Positions 11,429 through 23,740 of a stretch of 37,500 bases of DNA are shown one piece after another. The stretch's first letter is position 1; every line of letters starts with the position of its first letter. The position numbers were made by a program, and so were the translations under genes. The notes beneath the pieces are model-generated. The model saw only the letters and a program-made list of their open reading frames with translations, ran no database searches and was not told the DNA's origin. The stretch is from Acropora yongei (taxonomy: Eukaryota; Cnidaria; Anthozoa; Scleractinia; Acroporidae), in the NCBI GenBank assembly GCA_014634225.1, contig BLFN01000196.1, forward strand, positions 6,388,361 through 6,425,860. The letters are read 5' to 3'.

Positions 11429-14400
11429 GTTTGTAAACCTAGTTTTTACAGAGTATGTTGAGGTCGAATGTCTGGGCAATTTAGACATTTCGGTGTTTTT
11501 TTAACCCGAATGATAAAAGATCGCTTTTTAGAGTAAAACTCTTGTTGTTTAAAAATAACATGTTACAACTTCCGTTTAGAGAAATGGCAAGCGAAATAAA
11601 CCCAGGTCGAGACTTCTTCAAAATGAAGAGATAATTTAAGCTTTACTTTAGTTAGTAACATCAGCATTGGCACAACATTCAACGCTGAAACTAGATCTGC
11701 TTTTCTCTGAAGCGTGTTTTCTGCGTCGTTGGTTTTTAATTGTTGAAGTGTGCTTTCGATATTTCTTGAGACATACAAGTATATTGTGCTTACGTTCACT
11801 CACATTTCTGACAAGTCGGATGCCTTAAACCCTGGGGAAACACCACTCAAGTGCTGTTAACGTCATTTCTCGTTTTTTAATTACCTTTATTTGTGGTGGC
11901 TCTTACTTGGCCATCGCTATGCAAACACAATAAAATGCCTCACCTCATTGCAGAAAGTTTAACAGCAATACACAAAATAGTGAATAGATTCATCAAGTCC
12001 GTTTGTCAAGCAAACAATGAAAGATGAATATTGCCCATAATTGTTTGCTTACAACGCCTTGAAATTTTTTAATATCATAGGCAAAATGTGGAGTTTAATC
12101 GTCTATTTCCTCGGCACATTTTCAACCAATTTATTTGCATTTAGTTTCTCCTGCCCAACGGGCTTGTTATATGATCTATATCAGGTACCACTGGGAGAAA
12201 AATATTTTGGACTAGAGGCTTTTGTAAGATGATTCAAGTGAAGTCCCACTTGCTGTGCTGATAAAAATAGGAAGTTTGTTAACAACATGTCGAAATTTAT
12301 CGGATAAGAGAGCAAATTTATCTAATAAGAGAGATTCCCTCTAAAGATTGTCTCTGGTTTTGCAATCTGGGTTGAAGGGTGAAATGATATCAAAGTTAAG
12401 TCCGTTCTATGGCATAAGTACATAGCTATTCTGAATGCTTGCATGCATCCAAAGTTCATGATCTACATTTTCAATGTAATTTTTACCACAAAGCATTTGA
12501 ACAATTTGTGGTGCATGTCCTTAGAAGGTCTTGTTATCCCTTGATGTGGTTTGAAATAACTATTGTGCATTCTTGAAGTTCTTAATAATTATTAAAATAG
12601 TCTCCTTTTCATAACCCTTTACTTGGTAATTACTTTTTTCATCTTTTCACTTCAATAATCTGAAATAATTTTCCAACCTCCTCCTTTGTTAGGACATGCA
12701 TTAGTTCTGTAAAATCGTAAAATACCTTAGTACTCTAAATCTCAAGTGGAAAACTACTTTCAAGTGACATGTTGGCACCTAACAAGTTGGTTGTTGTGAA
12801 CCTGATATGCCTGAACATGTAGTTTGCTCACTCTCCTGAAAGTCAGTTTAAAAATCAACATTTCATTGTTTGGTGAATGCATGTTTGCTTCTGGCAAACA
12901 TTGGTGTTGGTTTGCAAATTCCATAGGAACCCATTTGTAAAATGCTTTGTTTGGAACTGTTTTGTCAACAAAGAGGTCAGATTAAAGGGAGATTCTTTTG
13001 GATTTACATCACTTGTATCAGTTGACAGGATTCTGCAAGTGAGCAACATCCATGATATTACATGATCAGGTTCTAATTTTTTAGCATTTAAAATGTTATT
13101 GTCTGGAAGAGGTGATAAAAAATTATCATTATTAATAATAGTAATAATAATAATAATAATAATAAATTTTTAAAATCCTTCCTCATGAAAATGGTAACAC
13201 TCTACACTAACCTAATAGTCTATGTAGTGACAAAACTATTAAGAGAAAATTTATAAATATTGAAGTTTGATCTTATTAGAAGTAAGGAAATATTTCATTT
13301 TTCCAAGTAAGTCACAATTTTGCAACTTTGCTTACCATTGCTATTTAACTGTTTACAGTAAGGAATCATTTTGTGGGCATCAAAGATTAGATTATGCTAA
13401 AATGGTTTTTCAGTCTCAAACATGAAAAACAAACACTTCTTGACTAATTATTTTTCTGTTACCATCTTGATCAGACATCCCTTGATGGAAGTGTTGGTGA
13501 TATTTTTAAAGTTTACCTGAATAATTTTGTGCACTTGTCATGTTGAGGAAATAAAAATTGATTTGTTGCATGTTAAAAAATCTTAACATCAGTTTAAGTG
13601 TGTAAGAAACAATTTTTAGTCACTTACATATGTGTAATAAACAGTTAATTATTTGAGAATTAGAAATCATTGAAAATCTCAGAGTGCTTTGTTTTTGTTA
13701 AAAACAGCTGTTGCTGAAGTAAGCTGAAATTGACATGTCTAGAACATGACAGAACACATATTCTTTTTAAGAGAAATTTTCAGGTCTTAATCTGTATATA
13801 TTTCACATATAAGGCCAGCTAAAACAAAATAAAATTTCTAGTGTCGTATACACTTTTATAATGATTGATTACTTTTTTCCAACAGCTTGGACTTAAACCA
13901 TTTCATGGAGTTGGAATCCTTGGCTTCAATTCACCAGAATGGCTTATCTCAGATTTGGGAGCCATTTTTGCAGGGTAACTTGAATACACCACTGTCATAT
14001 TTACATTTTAACTAAGAAAAAAAAAACAAAATAGATTTAAAATGTGAGTTAGAGTTTCAAGTCTGAGTACTGTAGTTGAGGTTCCAGATTTTAACTTACA
14101 GTACCTGACTAGTCAGTGATCAAAAGAGAAGTTATTTGATACAAAATTAACTCTTGTGCAGTAAAACATTAATTTTTCTTGCCACAAGATCTTTCTAATT
14201 AGTGATATTGTACTTTTTCAATCACTGCTTCTTCAATTTAAACTTTTATATATATTTCAAAAGAAGGTCAAATGTCTGTCATTATCTTGTTAATCATTGA
14301 TGTAATTAAGTTTTTGGGGATCCTGGTTTGACATATTTACTGTGGTTAACCTTTTGGGCCAGAAATTTATTGTTGATGACCTGGTAATATCATAATATCT

Positions 14401-17400
14401 CTTTACAGTGGTGCCAATTGATGACAATATTGTACTTTTTGTATAGACCTTAACTTGTGGAATGCACTCTAAAACTCAAATTGAGAAATAAAAAACCTTG
14501 ATTCACTTGTTGTGTTCTTAGCCATGCTAATCATGTCTTCAGCCAGTTTTGGACACTTTCATTTAACTGTCATGTAGCAAACACAGGTTGCTTGAACAAA
14601 AAGTCAATATTTTGAGAGTAACACATTATTATTGTTCTTACAATATTCCTGTTCATTATTAACATTCAGTTCTTTTCTTATCATTTCAGGGGACTTGCTG
14701 TGGGTATTTATGCCACAAATTCTCCAGAAGCATGTCAATATGTTGCTGAAAATTGCAAGGCAAATGTCCTTGTTGTTGAAAACAATGCACAGCTTCAAAA
14801 AATTCTTCAGGTGGGTATTGACATGATTGAATTGAATGAAAGCTGGAGTTCTAGGATGAAACTAAGAAACTTGATTTGTAACCCTCATCCAGTGAGCAAA
14901 AATTGAGAGTTTTGCAAATTGGGATCTGTCCACCTACCTCCCAGGGTTGACATACATGTCCAAAACAGCTGAATAATGAGATTCAAGCTTCTTTGCACAG
15001 GTGTCACAGTGTTGTACAGTTCTCTCAAAGTACAATGTGGTTAATGTGGTTAGCTCAATACCCTAACCCCGATGCAAGCCTAGGGTGTTTATTGCATTGG
15101 TATTTCATTTATAACAGGTTTGGGATAGACTACCAGAGCTGAATGCTGTTGTTCAATACCTTGGTGAAATAGAAGGAGAAAGATCCCCGAATGTGTACTC
15201 TGTAAGTTTTTAAGCTCTCTGTGAATTCATATTTTTTAATATGCTGAACAAAGATGAAACAATGCTTTTCTCTGACAAGACAATAATTATTCTTGCCCAA
15301 CCCTCAAAACTGAGTACAAGTTCCTCTCATGATTCATTTTTTCATGATTTTAAGTGTAGCTTTTGACTTAAGGTGACCATTTCATAAGTTGCATAACAGA
15401 AGTCTTGATTATACCAAAATTAATAGGTTAAAGGATAAGATAATTGTTTCAAGGATAAGATCACCTGCTTTCCAATGATTGATTTCAATCAGGCCTTGAT
15501 TCAAAATGTTTTATGAGGTTTTTTCTCCACTTTGATGTAAGAGACTTTTTTCTCTCTCATGAAAGTTGCTATAATAATTATTATTACTGTAAAGCGTCAA
15601 GTGTAGTTGTGGTTGCTGTTGATAATTTTGTTGTAAAATGTTGTGGTTGTTAACGAAAACTGTGTCCATTCTGCAGTGGAAAGAATTCATGGAACTTGGG
15701 AAAGAGGTTTCTGATGAAACCCTTCAAGCAAGAATGGATGAGTTGGTTCCAAATAGGTGCTGCACGCTTGTTTACACTGTAAGTCATTCCATTGCTCAGA
15801 TTATTCAGTCTTGGCTTCAAAACACTAATTTGTCTAATAATATTAAAAAAAATCCACAAGCAAAAAAGCCATTGAAAGTGAATAATAATTCTCATTTTAT
15901 AGCCTTACTTTGGATATAGAGTATTGGTTAAATGCAAGTTGACATTCTTGGCTTGATGCTGGCATGAATTGAGAACCAAGACGTGCAAGGGACTGTCAAC
16001 TAACTTACTTTAGTTTGCATCAAAAGTTATCTTATTGAAGGGTATTTTGTAACTACATAAGTTGATCTCTGAGTTTTCATATCCTCTCTTGTCCTTTTGC
16101 AGTCTGGAACCACAGGAAACCCTAAAGGTGTTATGCTCTCTCATGACAATGTAAGTTTGATATTTAACCAAAAGTCTCAGAGTAGTAAGAATTGCTTCGA
16201 TGTTTAATGTGTCCTTCAGCAGCATTTTAGCTACGAAAACATTTCCGAGTTGTCTGGAGTTCAGGACTGATGGGAGATAACGTGGAAATTGAGGCTAATC
16301 TACAAAACACAGGGCTACTCACTTCCATAATTATCATAGTTGAATAAGAGAACCTACATTTTAATACTTTGTCTTGTTCTGCAAAAGCCTCTGACCAATT
16401 CTGTGGTTGCTCTGAAATTTATAACTTATAAATTTATAAGAATTAAGTCACAGAAGGGAAATAAGGGCTGTTATATGTATATATAATTATTTGTGAACTA
16501 TTGGATCCACTTTCTAAGTTTGTCTTTTCTTGCAATTGTGTCTTTGTCAACAAGTGTGATGCAAACTTTCATCATGATGTAATTGGTATTTTTAATCATG
16601 TGTAGTTGGTGTGGACTGCCTGGACGTGCTTGAAGCATATGGATTGTGGACATAAAGGTCCAGAACATGTCGTCAGTTATCTTCCATTGAGTCACATTGC
16701 AGCACAGGTAACTGTTATTAGATCACTTCCACACGTTGTAGATTTGCAAGCCTTGTAGTGATGACTACATGTGATTGTATCCTGGGAAAGAAAAAGATGT
16801 AGTGGTGAGAAATTGATCAGGGACCTTGCATCTGAAAAAGGACAACGACAGCAGCAAAATGGAGAGAATAACAGACGTACTCTTCTTTTTTGTTTTGCTA
16901 TGGTTAAAATAAAAATCTGAAGGAAAGAAGTAAAAAATCTGAAAGAAAGAATAGTTATGATCAAGTGTCAATAATTGTAAGTCCCTTGGCAATTGTTTGG
17001 TTCAAAATTTTAGAGAGCCTTAGTTCAGAGTCTTCATGCTCGCGTAATTTTTTAATTTAGATTGAAAACGGCCAGTTTTGCGTTCTTTACTCTGTTTCTT
17101 TTAATGTCTTTTCACGGAAAAAAATTCATGTCACTCACGACTGCAATGATGCTGTTTATGGATGACATACTCGACGAAGGAGACGTCTTAATGATTTTTG
17201 ATGAGGTGGAAGTACGAAACTGACCTTTGCAAATCTCGTTCTCATGAAGACGACTTTTCCTCAATTTATTTGTCGACGAGCGGCCGAAAATGAGTTTCCC
17301 ACCTGCGTTTCATCTGTTTGATGTCAGGGACAATTACGCATGCAGAATAATACCAAGGGCATGTATTAATCAGTCAAACTTGCTTACTTATATAATGAAG

Positions 17401-20400
17401 TTTACAAATGCAATTTTCAAAATTACTTCAAGCAACTGACATACTGTATGTACATAGGCGAATCGACTCAAGACGTAGGCGAAACCACCGGTTACCCGCA
17501 CTCGTCTTCGTTCTCGATCTCGGATCTAAAGCTCTCTAATAGGGCTCTTAATAACGTCGACAACAACTAGAAGTCCTAATCTCGTCATAATAAGACACAA
17601 GTCACTCTTTTGTGCAGCGGAAGCTTATATCACTGACCACTGAATGTTGCATTATTAATTTGTGGAAAAAAAAGGTTATGCCTCCGATTCCCTTGCAGGA
17701 ATTAGATATTTTCATGCCAATCACCCTGGTAGCTTCTGTTTGGTTTGCACAGCCAGATGCCCTCAAGGTAAACAGTTTTGAGCTATTGTGCAATGTTGAA
17801 GGAAAGCACTCAGTAACATCGACTGAAGCCAGGTTTCTAACCACGCGCACGATTAAAAACCCATACACAAAACACTTTTTTTCGACCGAAACCACTGGTG
17901 ACTGCGATCTGGCTGAAGCCGATGTGATGTAGCACTTTCCATTGTAGAATGTTGCTTTGCTCTGGTGTTTGTTTCGTGCATGATTAGTTATGTTATGAGA
18001 AGCGAGGACCTGTTTATATGAAAAGGAGCATTCGTGCACATCTAACTCAGTTTTCATGGCGAACTTTTCAGGGGTCACTTGTTCAGACCATGAGAGAAGT
18101 TAGACCTACCCGGTTTTTTGGAGTGCCAAGGTGAGACATACAATCTAAAGGAGTTTGAAAGTATTCTGATTGCGTTGTCCGAGGATGTTGGTTTTTTTTT
18201 TCTGTAATCCCTCTGTCTTGATTTCAATTCACCACGATGTCGCTTCACAAACACGGCATCGTTGCTGCAATTTATTCTCACATAATTGCATGACTGAAAA
18301 CAAGGGAAAGAAGTTCGTTTTCTTCCCGTTTGCCCCAGGACTCTTCCTTTTTGAGAACCTGCTTAGTCACAAGTAATGACTCTGAGGGAGTGTTTAGTAT
18401 GAAATTAATTTTCCTCCTTTGCGGCAGAGTGTACGAAAAGATCATGGAAAAAATGAAGGCGATAGGACAGGAAAACACTGGAATCAAGCGAAAGATTGGC
18501 GAATGGGCAAAGAGTGTGGCTCTGAAAGGGAACATGAATCTGGAGCAAGGGTGTGTATTTAATAGAGGAGGATTTACTGTGGTGCTGCGTCGGTGGTGGA
18601 GTGAGGTTACGGTTAAGGTTTGTGTGTTAGCAGAACGCTTCGGAAATTAGGTGTTGTCAAGCAAGGTTTTTTTGAGCGTTAGTCCTGCATTAGTGCATTT
18701 AAAGAAAAGCCAATGCGCGAAACTAGAAAGCATTTCATGGATGCATCTCACCTCGTTCTTCATAATCTTTCGCTTGTGTAGCAAGCGGTGTTTCCGTGAG
18801 TGGAAACGCGTTTCGATCGTGCGAAAAGTGGTATTGCAAAAAGCATGCTTGTTAGTTTGTGCATTTTATGCTCTCGCAGCGTTTTGCTTGCTGGTGATGA
18901 TTTAATCCTTTATTGAAATGATTGCCAATGGCAAAGCTAAACTAACAAATGGGCTGCCAATTGCCACATTTTCAATTACTTTTCATAATTGGTTGCTATT
19001 AAAGATGTGTAGTTGGAAGTATAATATATTCTGATTTTTGTTTGATTGCAGTCGATCATTACCGTTTGGCTGGACTATTGCATGTACTATCCTGAAAAAG
19101 GTATACAAAACCTAATTTAAAACCTTCAATGAATTAGAATTTTTTTCCCTCAGCTAACATTTTCTGACTCGCTTTCCTGTAAGGACGAGGTCCTAGTTGT
19201 TTAAAGGTTGCATAGCAGTCACACATTGGATAATTCACCATAAAATCTATAGATTTGGATCGTGTTTATCCAGTGGATTGTAATTTATCCTCTAAATGTC
19301 GTATCCAATCTTTGAACAACTGGGGCTGAGCCTTCGTGTTCTTACGCTAATTGTTGAATCTTCTTTAGCCTTTAGGATGGCAAAATTTGAATAGGAAAAA
19401 AGAGAATTCTGTTAGAATTTGTAGTCAAAATAAAAATTTCCTTCTGTCAAAGTAATTTCGCAATTACATTTTTACGCCAAGTGATTGGAACAATCGTGGC
19501 CACACAGAAAGGAGGAGATGAACTCTTCGAGGTCCAAAAAAAATTCATGAGCTGCCCTTTTGAAATCCTTTAGACTATGGTAAAACCAGAAGTTTATGAG
19601 GGGTTATGCCAACATTGATTTTTGCTAATCTTCGAATGTTCAAACGCCCGCAGGGTTGCCGGGCAAGAAGAAGTTAAAAACTGATCGGTGCATAAACTGA
19701 CAAGATGGAATTATTATTATTTTTTTTTAGGTTCGAGTCGCCCTGGGACTGGACAGGTGCCTATTGTGCTTCGTGGGCGCTGCACCAGTTACTATGGAAA
19801 CGTTGAAGTATTTCCAGAGCATCAATATACCTCTATATGAGCTGTATGGAATGAGCGAGACCAGCGGGCCGCATACAGTCTCCATTCCTGGCCACTTAAT
19901 TTCAGGCAGCTGTGGTATCACCATGGGCGGCGTTGAAATGAAGATATCAGATAAAGACGAGGAGGGAAATGGGGAGGTAAAGTCTGATCAAGTCAATTGA
20001 GTTCAAATTTTTCTTCGTCATTAATGAGAGAGATTTGAAAACGTCAAAAGAAAAAAGTAAAAAAAATAGAACTATGGGTTAGCTTAAGTGTTTTGCGATT
20101 ATTCCATGTTGGTCACGTTGTGCAAAATAGGCGAAGTGCAATGTCCCGTGCTTGTCACGGATGGTTTTCATATAAAGGTAGAAATTGAAAGATATACTGC
20201 TGCGGGCTTGCGTTTTCTTCAGAACCTCGAATACGAAAATTTCACGTCGTCGTTTGGTAGACTACGTCAAAAAATCGCACCAAAAGGTGTGCCGCACGTG
20301 CAACACGATTCTTTTTCCTGATTCAACCAATCAAATCACTGATTTGTAGCGTTACCTTTATAGCCGTCATTTCTTAACTCTTAAAGGAAACGAAGGAGGC

Positions 20401-23400
20401 GACGGCAGGCCGCAGCAAGCACCAAATCAATGATATCATTGGTTGAATGGGGAAACATAATCGTGCTGCACGTGCAGCACGCACTTGAATACATTTCTTT
20501 GACGTTTTCTAGAAAACGACCACATAAATTTTCAAATTTGGGGTTCTGACGAGAACGCGGGTCTACAGCAGAAACCAAAATATTTCATTTTCTTCGTTTA
20601 CATGAAATCATTCGTGCCAGTCGAGTGAAAGGACACCACCCATTTTGATCAATGTGACCAAGAATATCTCATCTAAAATTGGTTTTCCAGACTTCATAGC
20701 AAGTGCATATGCTATTCTCCTTTCACGATAACTATCCTCCAAAGATAGCGTTTACTAGTCCCACACACTCAAGGGACTCTTTAATCAACCTGCTTATTTA
20801 GCTTCATTTGTTTTTGTTTTTGTTTTTTTTCTCAGCTGTGCATTAAGGGGCGCCATGTTTTCATGGGTTATCTGTGGAACGAAGAGAAGACCAAGGAATC
20901 GCTCGATGAAAGTGGGTGGCTTCATACGGGAGACGTGGCCAGAATTGACAAGGTTAGCAGGTTTTGTAACCGTGAATTCTTGCTTCGGAAACGTCTCCTG
21001 AGGATATCACATGTTCTGTATTCGAAAAAAAAAAGAAAGAACAAGCCAAAGAAGTCTGGCAGTTGATTTATAATTCAGCATTGGAATTTTCCTCCGATTA
21101 CGAGGAAAATGAAAGGCTCAAACGAAATGATCAGTGATATCACCAATACTTGCTTTCGACCATGATTAAATTTTGATCCGATGATAATGCAAAGAGTAAT
21201 TTTTTTTTCGCCCAAGAAAGCGTACGAGACCGACCGAGAAACTATTTTTGTCACTTCCGAATACCGCTTCCCCATCATAGTCTGAACTGAAACTTTAAAC
21301 CAACCAAAGTAAATTCAGTTGGTGATACTGATAAATAGGTGTTAATTGATCTGGAAAACTTAGGGGAACAACTGCCACTGGTTTTAACCTTAACCCTGTA
21401 ACCTGTTGAAGAACGGATCAGAAAGCAAATGACGCCATTGTTATTCAATGAGATATAAAGAAGTGGCTGGTTATTATGAAGCTTAGCTGGTCAAAGTGAA
21501 ATCACTTTTGAAGAGACGTATGAAAACTGGAATCATTGGCCGCGCACAACTACGCGGGATTCATTATCAATTTTCGGAGTTATTTTTAGTCCTCAAACCA
21601 GATGAGATCAGATGCGACATTCAACCACACCCCGTCTACAGTCATTCTTTGGCTCTCTTCTTTGCCTTATTATGGTAAAACTATAGACGTTATTCTAAAG
21701 TTCATCCTTTTTTACTTTCAAACCAATTTGGATTTTCTTAGAATGGACAACTGTTCATCACTGGACGAATTAAAGGTAAGCAATTTGTTAAGCATCTTTT
21801 TCCCTGGAATGTAAGGGCCACCGGATATATTAAGGTCCCAAAATTGAGTCCTTTTGTAATCTCGCTGTCACTCGAGTCGCATTTCCTACTGAAGTAAATT
21901 TTAACGTCCCAGTCGTGAAAGCTTGTTTTATACGTCATTTGCTATCTGTCAAGGGTTTGAGTTTTCAAGCCCTCACACTCAGTTTGCTCTTCTTCCTGAG
22001 TGTATTGAGACTGTTTTGGTACTTAGCTTAAGTTTGTTTCTTCGACTTTTGTTGTTGTTTTTAGAATTGATCATCACTGCTGGGGGTGAGAATATCGCGC
22101 CAGTCCCCATCGAGAAATCGATCAAAGCCGAGATGCCGTTAATTAGCAATGCAATGGTAATTGGCGATAAGAGGAAATTCCTCTCCTGCTTGTTGACCCT
22201 TAAGGTAAGATGTTTGTCAACGGATCCTTCATAATTCTTAAATGGTCTTGTGGTCCATCGTCCGACCAATAACACGGACCGTCACTTTTCTGTCACCAGG
22301 TGAATGTCGACCCCGATAACGGAGTGCCATCGGATGATCTCACGCCATTTGCCATCGAATATTGTAAGTCCATTGGAAGCCAAGCTAAGACTGTCTCTGA
22401 AATCCTCTCAACCAAAGATGAGAAAGTCATGAAAGCCATTCAGGATGGGATTGATCGGGCCAACGAACATGCTGTCTCTAGGGCGCAGAAGGTATGCTGC
22501 TTCTTATCACAGTGCTGGCAAAATCTCACCTATTTTTGTTCAGTAATCGAGAGCTTTGTGAAACGTGCGTTTCTGGTTTTGGATTTTATGGTTAACTCGA
22601 GTTTCGCTTGCTGCATTTTGAACTGAGGGCCCCCTGTCCTCTTCAGATGAAAACGAAGCAATTTCTAAGCCAAGTGAAGCAACTTCCAATGAGAATGAGA
22701 CGTAAATGTAAGAACCGTTTTGGAAATTGTCACAGAAACCGCGATCGAATGGACTGAAATGAAGTGAGCGAGACTTTCACATCACAACAAAGATTTCTGC
22801 ATCTTGAGCACAATAGCCTGAGTGGCAGGGGTTCGAAAAGGCAATGGAACGGAGAGTCAGTGCGCAGGAATTTGAACGCGCGAGTGCGAGTAGGCCGCGC
22901 GGGGAAGAGGGAAGTCAGGAGAAGAGGAGTTTCAATCTCGACTTATTAATTATAACAAGACGATCTAAGAGCGTAAGTCAGGATGTGGCTACACGAGCGC
23001 TGTGTAATGATTCTAAAAACAGGATGTGCAATAGAATTATGCAAAAATGTGCATGTCTCAAAGAAAGATCACGAAAAATGTAATCGCACTGGGGAATGAA
23101 AAACATTCGTCATAAAAACATCGCTTGTCAAAGAAAAACGCCCTTACCTGAGTGTACATTGAGCCTCCATTATGTCTGCGGCACTGCCCGTTGCACATGA
23201 CGGACACGCTGGTAAACCTAGAGTCGGCTTTCGCCTGATTAATGATCATACCAATGATTATAAAGTAAAAAAATAATCGATCCATGCTGGGAACAGTCTT
23301 TTTTAAAACATTCTTGAGTTTTTTAACCAGTTTTTAAATCAATTTTTTAGATTCAGAAGTTTCTCATCCTGGAAAAGGACTTTTCGCTTCCTGGAGGAGA

Positions 23401-23703
23401 GTTAGGTAAGAATCTTTGTTTGTTGATGTTTTTATATTTTTACCAATAGGTAGGGTGATCAATGATGACATGGCAACTCGGTCACTGATCATTGAGCAGT
23501 GCTTCCTCGAATTTGGTATCAAACAAGTTGATATTAAGGGTCAAATGTGCACCGTGAAGAGACAAAGAAGCTGACATTTCAAGCGTTAGTCCATCGCCGA
23601 TCCAAGAACTAACGCTCGAAAGGTCTGCTTCGTTATCTCTTCACGGCAGACATTTGACCCTTATGATCAACTTGTTTCTCAATTATTATAATATAATAAT
23701 ATA

Positions 23704-23740
<37 letters not shown>

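Noticed and set aside
17602..18078. 158-codon minus-strand ORF across gene A exons 8-9
   Set aside because: It overlaps well-supported coding exons on the other strand and the intron between them; the translation shows no domain and no splice support.
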